Below, piece by piece: positions 54,851-64,000 of a stretch of DNA of 64,000 nt. The stretch is from NCBI GenBank assembly GCA_019915015.1, contig JAHBBC010000017.1, positions 620,001 to 684,000 on the forward strand, written 5' to 3'. The position numbers and the translations under genes were made by a program. How positions within the stretch are numbered: position 1 is the first letter of the stretch; each line of letters opens with the position of its first letter. Under the pieces are notes generated by a model. The model worked only from the letters and a program-made list of their open reading frames with translations. It did not search any database and was not told the origin of the DNA. The DNA is from Auriscalpium vulgare (Eukaryota; Basidiomycota; Agaricomycetes; Russulales; Auriscalpiaceae).

Positions 54851-56509
54851 ACAGCCACACACCGCCCCCACGTTCGCCGCACTGCCGCCCACGCCGGCAG
54901 CAGCCCCAATCCCGCACGCACACCCCGTGCCGTCCTATGCCCCGCCCATCCTCAATTTTCCGCGTGCATATATGCACTGCCCTTGCACGTATGTGTGAGG
55001 TCCCATTGAAGTACTACTTAGCTCTGTATCCCCGGACCCTTAATATTATATTACTGCATTACTATACCTCTCGCACCTGTCTTCCCGTCCATTAAAATCG
55101 GCTGTGATCTCTGTATCACCTGTGGCTCAATATGACCTGATTATGATCGTCCTCACTGTGTGATAATGGATTATAATTTGGGCTGGATCCCTATAACACG
55201 AGCGCAGAGGCCGCCGTTTCATAATGCAGGGCACCGTTTTACAACCAAAAGAGCTTTGTGATAATCGGTTATAATGCCCCCTACCGGATTTCAGCGCATT
55301 ACATCGAAAGGTCGGATTATGGTCATTATAATTGATTATAATGCTACATAAAAATATTTCGATTTTGCTGATCGGCGAAGTGTCGTGTAAAGCGTGACGG
55401 TGATCACAGCACGACGTGATGCCGCCACCGTCACCGTCACCGTCACCGTCACGCGACGTCACGCATCGCGTGCCCTGGCGGCAGCACCCTCCTCCTCGAC
55501 CGTCACTGCACCAAGCCAGCTAGACCATAGTCAGAGTTTTTGCCATCCCGACAGATGCGCTTGTTTGCGTCGTCCTCACGCTTTAAGAGTGCCTGACGGC
55601 TTCCTCTTCTTTTAGACGCACAAAGACCACCGTCGGCGCGATACTGCCACGCTCTATCAAGGTTCGCCTGGCGCTGCGTTCTCGAACGCACACCGTCATA
55701 TTCTTGGCTTACAAGTCCGCTTCTCTATGGCTTGATCTCACGATAAATCAATGACAGTCGCACGAGCGCTGCCTTAATCATAGTCCATGGCCTTCGAAGT
55801 CTCGGCGTCTTTCAGTGATATCCATGAGTGCCGCAGACTTTTCAGTCGCCATCCGTCGCTGTCGTTGCCACCCGCAGGAGTCCCGAGCCTACGTGCGGAA
55901 CACCGCCCAATATCGCTAGTAAGTGCATATGACCAAACGGAAGGGCGCGTGCTCATCCTTCCTTAGGCACAGCGCGGGTCCCAGAAGGCGGAATCCGCCT
56001 GCTTCCGAGTCCGCATTATGCATCATGGTTCAACGTTCAGCCGTCCATAGTCATTTCAGGGGCCCCGAGTCCGAAACCACTGCCTAGCCATGGTGACAGC
56101 GAGCGCGCGCGCTCGGCCTGGCCTACCTCTTCCCGAGCCCGACGGCGGCGGCGCCGTGCACGCTGATTACAATGATGGCAGCACAGAAGACTTGCGAAGA
56201 GGCCACTCGATCGCTAAAGAGCGAGCCTGGAGCCGGCTGGAACTAGACTCTGCCGCGCGTGACATTTCCCCACAATAATGATGAGTCTAGACAACCCCGC
56301 GCGGGGTTGCGGGGTACGCGGTGGGGACGGGACGGCGGGGCGTCCTGTGAGACGCGCCGTAAGCGGGTCATCTGAACATGTGCGAAGCGCAGCGCAGTGC
56401 GGCGTCAAGATCGGGGCGCCGTCGCTCCCGCGGATTGCGAATCCACTTAAGTTCGGGTCCATTCCTTTCCAGTTCCATCCATCCCCCTCTTCTCTTTCTT
56501 CCTGCAATC
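54851..56509. other. Intergenic region, no gene recognised
   Basis: The first 150 bp may be retroelement interior (Ala/Pro-rich frame). At 55159-55345 three related words of the type GATAATnGnTTATAAT occur. At 55426-55455 there is a CACCGT hexamer repeat. The remainder leads into the promoter of the aldehyde dehydrogenase gene starting at 56510. Confidence 0.45.
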
Positions 56510-58436
56510 ATGTCGACGACCGAGTTCACCCACGAGTTCAACACCCCTGGCTACAAGGGAAAGGTCTCGTTCCCCACTGGTATCTTCATCGACGGCAAGT
56601 TCTCTGCTGGAGGAGACGGGACCACCATCGAGTGAGCATCTCATGCGGTCATCGTATCAAGCGCAGGGCTGATAAATTGGCTGTTTGTATGATAGTGTGA
56701 TCAACCCTAGTGCGTCTACTCAGGCATGTCCGTCGTGCGCGTGAGGGATGCTAACGGAACGCGCAGCGAATGGGAAGGTCATAACGAAGATCGCAGAGGG
56801 CACGACCGCCGACATCGACCGTGCTGTCAAGGCCGCCAAGCGCGCGTACCACGAGTCGTGGGGTCTCTCCGTGCCTGGCGCGGAGCGGGGTAAGCTCTTG
56901 TCCCGTCTCGCCGATCTCATGGACGAGCACTTCGACGAGCTCGCCGCACTCGAGGCGCTCGACAACGGCAAGACATACTCGTGGGCGAAGGCGGCCGACC
57001 TGCCCCTCTCGGTCGGCACGATCCGGTACTACGCCGGCTGGGCGGACAAGATTCACGGCCAAGTCATCGAGACGAGTGAGGACAAGCTCGCGTACACGCG
57101 TCATGAGCCGTTTGGTGTCGTCGGACAGATCATCCCGTGGAACTTCCCCTGTGCGTATATCTCCCATCATGCATCACGCGTTACGGCTTGCACGCGGAAC
57201 TGACGCCGGTCGCAGTGATGATGATGTCGTGGAAGCTCGGACCCGCACTCGCTACAGGCAACGCGATTGTGCTGAAGCCTTCCGAGTTCACGCCTCTCAC
57301 CGCCCTCCGCATGTGCTCGCTCATCAACGAGGCCGGCTTCCCGCCCGGCACCGTCAACGTCGTCGTCGGCTACGGCCACACCGTTGGCGCGGCAATTTCC
57401 GAGCACATGCACATCGACAAGGTCGCGTTCACTGGCAGCACGCTCGTAGGCCGCAAGGTCATGGAGGCGGCGGCCAAGACGAACTTGAAGAACGTGACGC
57501 TCGAGCTTGGCGGCAAGAGCCCGAACATCGTGTTCGACGACGCAGAACTCGAGGGTGCCGTGAACTGGTCGATCCATGGTATCTTGTGAGTCTCTTTGTG
57601 AATCTCGAATGCGGGAAGAGTCGCTGAGACATGAAATAGCTGGAATCACGGCCAGGCGTGCTGCGCCGGCTCGCGCATCTTCGTTCAGTCGGGTATTTAT
57701 GACAAGTTCCTTAAGGCGTTCACAGAAAAGGCGCAGTCTCTGAAGCTTGGCGATCCTTTTCACACGGACTCCTACCAGGGCCCCCAGGTCTCGCAGATCC
57801 AGTACGACGTGCGCCACATCTACTTTTACTCACTGCCGAGTTCAATCTGACCGGCCATATGTGCAGCGCATCATGGACTTCATCGACTCGGGCAAGAAGG
57901 AGGGCGCGAAGGTGCACATCGGTGGCGAGCGCCACGGCGACGAAGGGTACTGGATCCAGCCGACGATCTTCACCGACACCAAGCCGGACATGCGCATCGT
58001 CCGGGAGGAGATTTTCGGCCCCGTTGGCGTCGTGATCAAGTTCGAGGACGAGGCCGACGTGCTGCGCCAGGCGAACGACACGCTGTACGGCTTGGCGGCG
58101 GCGGTGTTCACCAAGGACATCACGCGCGGCATCCAATTCGCGCACAAGCTGGAGGCTGGCACCGCATGGGTGAGTAGTCTGTCTACGCGTGCAGAAGAGG
58201 TTTAGTCGCTGAGTGCGGGGGGGACCCCTTGTCTTTCAGATCAACTGCGTCAATCAGCTGCACCCGAACGTGCCATTCGGTGGGTACAAGCAGTCTGGCG
58301 TTGGTCGCGAGCTGGGCGAGTACGCCTTGAACAAGTAAGCTTAGTGTTTCTCTTCGCTACATGCTGTTGCTTATGATTTCTTCTCAGCTACACAAATGTC
58401 AAGGCCGTGCACGTCAACCTTGGCCACACGATCTGA
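56510..58436 (+). CDS. NAD(P)-dependent aldehyde dehydrogenase (copy B), complete
   Basis: Exons 56510-56631, 56696-56709, 56767-57150, 57216-57585, 57640-57808, 57867-58169, 58240-58334 and 58388-58436 join in frame to 501 residues. Exon 2 is only 14 nt. The ALDH class 1/2-type signatures are present: [29 protein letters not shown] (general-base Glu), GQACCAGSR (nucleophilic Cys in the second position after GQ), EEIFGPV and PFGGYKQSG. It oxidises aldehydes to carboxylic acids. There is no evident organelle signal, so a cytosolic enzyme is likely; the substrate is unknown. It is closely related to the truncated copy A on the other side of the retroelement block and to copy C downstream. Confidence 0.95.
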
Positions 58437-58763
58437 GTGGAGTGGGAGCGTGAACAAAAAGAGCAGACATCAGCATTTGTACCTTGTGGGCTTGTCATTT
58501 TGCATCTTTCTCATACGTTTTGCATGTACTACTACGTGATGTTCCCTGGTATATCTCATTATTCAATATGTTTCTTTTCTGGTTCTGGACCTAGATCACT
58601 GGCGTTCTAGATCATGACAAGACGCGCGGTGATCCGATTCCTCGGTCAAAACTCCAGGTTGTGAACAGTGAGATAATGATTTGGGACGCGGATTAGTTGC
58701 TCAGGGCGACATACAGTTCCTAATTATGCGTGTCGTAAAGTACTTAAAATCAAGTCCGCCGAC

Positions 58764-61080
58764 TCATCGTGCCTTCAGCGCAGCGACCCTGCTCTTCATC
58801 TGCCGCACGCGGTCCGCACCGCGCCCGCCGCCCTTCCCGAACACCACGACGTGGCCCTTCTGGCCTGCGCGTGCAGTGCGGCCGGCGCGGTGCAGGAAGT
58901 CCGCCGTGTTGCGCGGCGGCTCGAGGACCAGCACATGCGACACCGACGGATCGAAGTCCATGCCGCGCGCAAGGAGGGACGTGCTCAGAAGCACATGAGG
59001 CGCATCTTCGGGGCTGGAGTCGCGGGTGGGTTCGCTGGGGGCGTTGTAGAGACCGATTCCGCCGTCTGGTCAACGGCAGATGCGTCAACCTCGCGCTCGC
59101 GGCGTACCGGCTTCAGGAAGCCAGCCAAGTGGCGATTAGAACCGTGCAGCCGACCGCCTTTTCCGGTGACGACCACGTTCGACACCTTGTGCTCCTCAAG
59201 GTACTTGCCCATCTCCTCCACCCTCGACCTAGTGTTGCCAAACACGAGCACGCGCGAGCGCGACCGGCCGGATAACGCGTCGTCTTCCCAGATAGCCTTG
59301 ATCTTAGCCGCGACGTCCGCATTGCGGTTGCCCGAGGCATATGGCGCGAACTCGAGGGCGAGATTTTTGGGGAGATGGTGCAGGTTGGGAGAGACGAGGC
59401 GCGTCATTCCGGGATGGTGGTTGTCCAGGTGGTTTGCGAGGGAGCTGGGGATTGTGGCGGATGTGAGAACGAAGTTGAAGGGGTATGCGATTGGGCTGGG
59501 CGGTGGGGGAGCTGAGGAGGAGTTTGTGGGGGATGCAGGGGGCGCGGTGAGAACGGGGACTGGGTGGCCGCGCGCAGCTGCTATGTCAGACAAGAGAAGA
59601 CGTGTTTCATCAATGAAGTCGGGATCTGTGCATTGTTAGTTAGGCTTGAACACATCACATCGAAGTTAACTTGCAACAACGTACCAAACAAGATGTCGGC
59701 CTCGTCAATGACGACCCACTCTACGTTCGCCAGGCCCATGTCTGGTCGTCCGACGACCCATCTCTTCGCGCGCTCCTCCTCTCCTTCTTCGAACTGCCTG
59801 TCCCAGCCGTTCCCGCGGGAAAGCTCTAGAACCTTGGCCGGTGTGCCGACGAGCAAGTCAACATCATGAGTGGGCCCACCCTTCCGCACCTCGAATTCTC
59901 CATCAACCGTCTCTCCAACCTGCAGGCCAGCCATCTTCGACGCCGACAGGCGTCCACGCCCGCCGAATCGCGTGCTCGCGCTCGCGACGTTGGCACGCGA
60001 CGCGCTCTGCACGCGCAGCTTGATGTTGTGGATGAGGGCCTTGGCGAAGCTAGTGAGTTGCCGCGAGAGCTCGTGCGTCGGCGCGAGCACCAGACCCCGT
60101 GGGTTCAAAGCGTATTCGGACGGGGCGGGCGCTGGACCGTGGACTTCGGACTCTTTGAGGGACTGAAGCATGGGGAGGAGGTAGGCGAGCGACTTTCCAG
60201 AGCCAGTCTCCGAGGCTAATAGGAATTGGCGATATTGACTGGGTGAGGGTGCGGTAAAGAGATGCTTGAGGGTAAGGGACTGTATCGGCGTAGGGCGCGC
60301 GTCTGCCCCTAGGACGTCGCGCACAGACTGGACTAGGCCGTCGGTGAGCGGCGGCGACGCGAATTCGTAAGGGAGCGTCCGCAGAGGTTCCGCCTTGGTG
60401 GAGAAATCGAACTCCTTCTCGATATGCGCGGTGGCGTTCTCGGCCGCGCGAGTGTGGTATGTGCTTGGTGGCCGGTCGCGGTCAGGCTTGTCACGTCTCC
60501 ATGCACGGTCGGCGCCGCCTCTGCGACCTTCTTCCGCCTTGCCGTTCCAAGTGGGCCGCTTTACCCCGTAACTTGGACGTGCGCCAGGTGTCCTCGAACC
60601 CTCCCACTCTCGCTTCGGGGCACCTTCGCGCGGCCGTCTTGGAACAGCCTCTTGCTCCCGTCTTGGGGCACGCTCCTTCTCTTGTCTCGGGGCTCCATCT
60701 GTCCTTGAGGCACGTTCTCTCTCTTGTCTAGGGGCTCCATCTATCCTTGGGCTCCGTTGCCTGGTTGAATCCTTCCCTCTAAACTCGGAGTGCGGGGCGG
60801 AGTCGCGGTCGAAACGTGTTCGAGGCGCGACGTCGAGCAGCTTCGAAGGGCGCTTCGAGTCCGCGTGGCGGACTGTGGAACGCGGTGTGAGGTCCTTAGC
60901 CAGACGTGTCCGTGATGAGGATGGGCGCATAGCTACAGGCATGGATATCAGTAGCTGACAGACACGCGCAAATTGTCACGCACACGACATCGCCCGCGTT
61001 CTGCTGATCACTGCTCCTGTATGCAAAGGGGCATTCAAACCTGCGGCAGACATGGTCCTAGCGGACGCGAACAGCGACAT
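58764..61080 (-). CDS. Mrh4-like mitochondrial DEAD-box RNA helicase
   Basis: Exon 1 is 61080-61041, encoding MSLFASARTMSAA, a typical mitochondrial presequence start. Exon 2 is 60932-59685 and exon 3 runs from 59625. The N-terminal 190 residues are Arg-rich. Helicase motifs in order: Q motif (PTPIQS), I (ASETGSGKS), Ia (PTHELSRQ), Ib (GTPAK), II (DEAD), III (TSATIP), a FGNTRSR block, V-like STSLLARGMDF and VI (HRAGRTARAG). Non-canonical linkers and the order fit Mrh4, which acts in mitochondrial large ribosomal subunit assembly (family knowledge). Between about 59000 and 59150 the frame changes: the segment ending ATPAPKMRL is open in one frame and EDAPHVLLSTSLL in another. A small intron or an indel must lie there; I could not fix it. 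The stop is TGA at 58764-58766. Confidence 0.8.
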
Positions 61081-61584
61081 CGTGCGCAGACCGTCGCGCA
61101 GAGCGTGATGACACGAGACCGGAGTCGGTGGTGAGTCGCGTCGTATGCACGTCTGGAGGCTGCTGGCACGTCTGGAGGCTGCTGGCCGTTATTGTCAGAA
61201 AACGTGCAGTATGTCACTGTAGAAATCTCTCGAAGGACTAACCGGCGGTGTAGTGCTGGGGACCCGGGGAGGCGTTTGTGAGAGCCGTCTTGAACGGTGG
61301 TTGAACTTAAAGGCTGTCGCGGTCCGTACCCGGGCCGTCCGGGCGCGGCGGCGGCCTAGTAATACTGCCGCAGCCGCGCACTGTGGCCCTCCTCAGACTT
61401 GGCACGAAAACGTCTAAGCGACATAATTGTATTCACGTATGCGGCTCTCAAACTTTACTACACGCGCACGGTTCAAGATTTCACGGTTGCCCGATGTCTA
61501 CAGCCTACTACTCCCTGTACCCACTGGGCCCTTGGCTGATTCCCATATTCGAATTTCGAGGGCCACGCTTGGCGACCTGCGGCG
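61081..61584. other. Spacer between helicase and aldehyde dehydrogenase genes
   Basis: About 500 bp between the helicase start and the stop of aldehyde dehydrogenase copy C, both on the minus strand. It contains the helicase promoter and a direct repeat of ACGTCTGGAGGCTGCTGGC (61149-61187). No gene. Confidence 0.5.
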
Positions 61585-63527
61585 TCAGATGGTGTGTCCT
61601 ATGTTGACATGTACAGCTTTGACGTTCGTGTAGCTGCGACAAAACGCCCCTCAGTGCGGCGACCAGTGAGGATAGTAGATGAACATACTTTTCCAGGGCA
61701 TACTCTCCCTGCTCGCGCCCGATGCCAGACTGCTTGTACCCGCCGAAAGGCACATTTGAGTGCACCATCATAATGCAGTTAACCTGTGCCGGCAGATATA
61801 TTTCATCAGTGCCAAGTAAACGCGTTGAATGAGTTGTTTGGCCCTACCCAGACAGTACCAGCCTGCAGCTTGTGGGCCACGCGCAGCGCACGGGAGACAT
61901 CCGGAGTAAAAACGGCTGCGGCGAGCCCGTAGAGGGTGTCATTCGCTTGGCGCAGTACATCGTCTTCATCTTTGAACTTGACGACGACACCGACTGGCCC
62001 GAAGATTTCCTCCCGCACGATACGCATGTCCGGTGTTGTGTCCGTGAAGATCGTCGGCTGGACCCAGTAGCCCGCTTCGCCGTGACGCTCACCACCCAGA
62101 TGCACAGTCGCGCCCTCCTGCTTACCGCATTCGATATACGACATGACGCGCTGCAGAAGCGTAAGCGCATACGTTTGTTGAAGAGTCAAGGACCGAGCAC
62201 TTACCTTGAACTGAATGTCTGAGACCAAGGGACCTTGATACGTTTCAAGCTCGAAGGTGTGCCCAAGCTTCAACGATCTCGCTTTCTCCGTGAATGCCTT
62301 GAGGAATTGATCGTAAATTCCCTCCTGCACGAAAATGCGCGTGCCAGCGCAGCAAGCCTGGCCTTGATTCCAGCTACCCACAAGTCAGCACGCTGAATTA
62401 CTTGCGACGGGTGGCCGTACAAAATCCCGTATGATGTCCACTGCACCGCGGCATCCAAATCGGCGTCATCAAAGATGATATTCGGGCTCTTCCCACCCAG
62501 CTCCAGCGTGACGTTCTTCAAATTCGACTTCGCCGCCGCCTCCATTACCTTGCGTCCAACCAGTGTACTTCCGGTGAATGCAATTTTGTCGATGCCCATG
62601 TGCTCTGAGATAGCCTGGCCTACAATATTGCCATAGCCGACGACAATGTTGGCCGTCCCAGGTGGAAAGCCGGCCTCGTTTATGAACGAGCACATGCGGA
62701 GAGCAGTGAGCGGGGTGACTTCGGAGGGCTTTAACACCAGCGCGTTTCCTGTGGCGAGAGCCGGGCCCATCTTCCATGACATCATTAACACTGCGGTAGG
62801 TTAGAGTTAGTGTGGGCAGCCGTATAGGTAAGGAATGGTGCGTACGAGGGACATTCCACGGGATGATCTGCCCCACGACGCCGAAAGGCTCATGCCGTGT
62901 GTACGCCAGCTTATCCTCAGTCGTCTCAATCACCTTTCCATGCATCTTGTCCGCCCATCCGGCATAGTAGCGGATCGTAGCGATGGCGTGGGTCACATCA
63001 AAACTTTTCGCCCACAAGAACGGCTTTCCTGCAGATGGTTGCGATGTCAGCGAAGCCGGAAAAAAATAACTGAATGGCTAAGCGACCTACCAGCGTCGAG
63101 AGCCTCGAGGGCAGAGAGTTCGTCGATATGGGCTTCCATGAGATCCGCCAAGCGCGCAAGAAAGACGCCTCGCTGGGAGCCGGGAGTTTTGAGGCCCCAG
63201 ACGCTGTCGTAGGCACGCTTGGCCGCAACGACCGCGCGGTCCACGTCCGCTGCAGTACCTTCCGCGACTGTCGCGAGGACCTTTCCGTTGGCTAACCTGT
63301 CGTGAGTCACATAGGACACCTAGCAGGGAAATCCTCACGTACTCGGATCGACAATACTGTATGGCAGCCGTAAGTATCCCTTCTTGAACTTCGACAAGGG
63401 CAACTCACTCAATCGTCTTGCCTTCTGAACCAGCGGAGAACTTCCCGTCGATGAAGACGCCTGTTGGGAAGGACACCCTTCCCTTGAATGCTTCGGTATC
63501 GAACTCGTACGTGAATGTCGTCGACAT
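61585..63527 (-). CDS. NAD(P)-dependent aldehyde dehydrogenase (copy C), complete
   Basis: Exons in transcript order are 63527-63409, 63356-63343, 63291-63091, 63028-62846, 62790-62421, 62373-62205, 62150-61848, 61783-61689 and 61633-61585, giving 500 residues. Borders match copy B, except that exon 3 of B is split here by one extra intron (63090-63029). Signatures: [54 protein letters not shown]. It has the same expected reaction as copy B but is clearly more diverged from B than copy A is. The 14-nt second exon is conserved. No targeting signal is obvious. Confidence 0.95.
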
Positions 63528-64000
63528 GATCGATGAGAGTGCGAGCGGGGGGTGCCCATCAATCCCAAACGAACTCTTTATACATCCCCATGATAGCCCA
63601 TAATAGCCGCCTTTCTTCCTAATTGGCCCTTTGGCCGCGCAAGAAAGGCGGACAACAGAACAGCGAAAGACGCGCGCACGGGCCGGCGAACAAAAGTGAG
63701 TGAGGTTGAGAAGGTCGATTGCTAGCTACGGAGCTTGAACAAACCGAGCGGGGACATGACTTGATAGCATGTCAGGAGTATGTCATGTGCTCGACCACCG
63801 TTTCCTTCCTCAGAAAAGTGATTTTTGAAACGGTGCATTCCATGCCGAGGCTAGATGTGAAGATGCACTTGGAAACATCACAGAGCGTATCATGTTGGGT
63901 TTACTTACGTTTTGATCCGTATGGCCACGCAAACAACGAAAAACAATCTCAACACGAGCAAGACCTGCACATTTGAAATAGAAGGATTCACTGGCAGGAA
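63528..64000. other. Upstream region of aldehyde dehydrogenase copy C
   Basis: Contains the promoter of copy C. I see no further gene before the window ends. Confidence 0.45.

Overview
The window looks like genomic DNA from a basidiomycete fungus of the Agaricomycetes. The host genes are GC-rich and cut by many short GT-AG introns of about 40 to 110 nt, with some micro-exons. The gene content also fits: aldehyde dehydrogenases, an Mrh4-like mitochondrial helicase, a seven-transmembrane pair and a STAND/NLR-type NTPase with TPR repeats. Exon structures are my reading of splice signals and frame; no transcript data were available.

Layout. From 2.2 to 6.6 kb a convergent pair of paralogous seven-transmembrane proteins is encoded. 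From 6.6 to 11.1 kb I see no gene. A 5'-truncated aldehyde dehydrogenase copy lies at 11.16-12.5 kb. An AT-rich island at 12.95-16.41 kb carries an NLR-like gene whose 3' end appears to be lost. From 16.4 to 19.0 kb and from 32.6 to 40.5 kb there is a patchwork of old LTR fragments, minisatellites and tRNA-like sequences. From 56.5 kb the host resumes: a complete aldehyde dehydrogenase (+), an Mrh4-like DEAD-box helicase (-) and a second complete aldehyde dehydrogenase (-).

The centre holds two nearly identical 13.55-kb Ty3/Gypsy-type LTR retrotransposons facing each other: copy L (19038-32594, + strand) and copy R (40458-54005, - strand). Each has 656-658 bp LTRs, a 4-bp target-site duplication, a gag-protease ORF, a -1 frameshift site and a reverse transcriptase-RNase H-integrase ORF. 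Between pol and the 3' LTR lies a 5.3-kb cassette with three intron-containing genes on the antisense strand (called ORF-A, ORF-B and ORF-C here). A second copy of the polypurine-tract block sits directly after pol, so the cassette is bounded by two such blocks, as if it was added to a simpler element. ORF-C of copy L encodes six cysteines in a Zn(II)2Cys6-like arrangement. A palindromic dyad, TCGCGA-N4-TCGCGA, recurs about twenty times across the element and clusters in front of ORF-B. This is my candidate for the undescribed system: a Gypsy element with its own antisense accessory genes and a dispersed cis motif.

The two copies carry complementary damage. Copy L has a 1-nt deletion in pol and a 2-nt insertion near the ORF-B start. 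Copy R has a 1-nt insertion in the zinc-cluster region of ORF-C.
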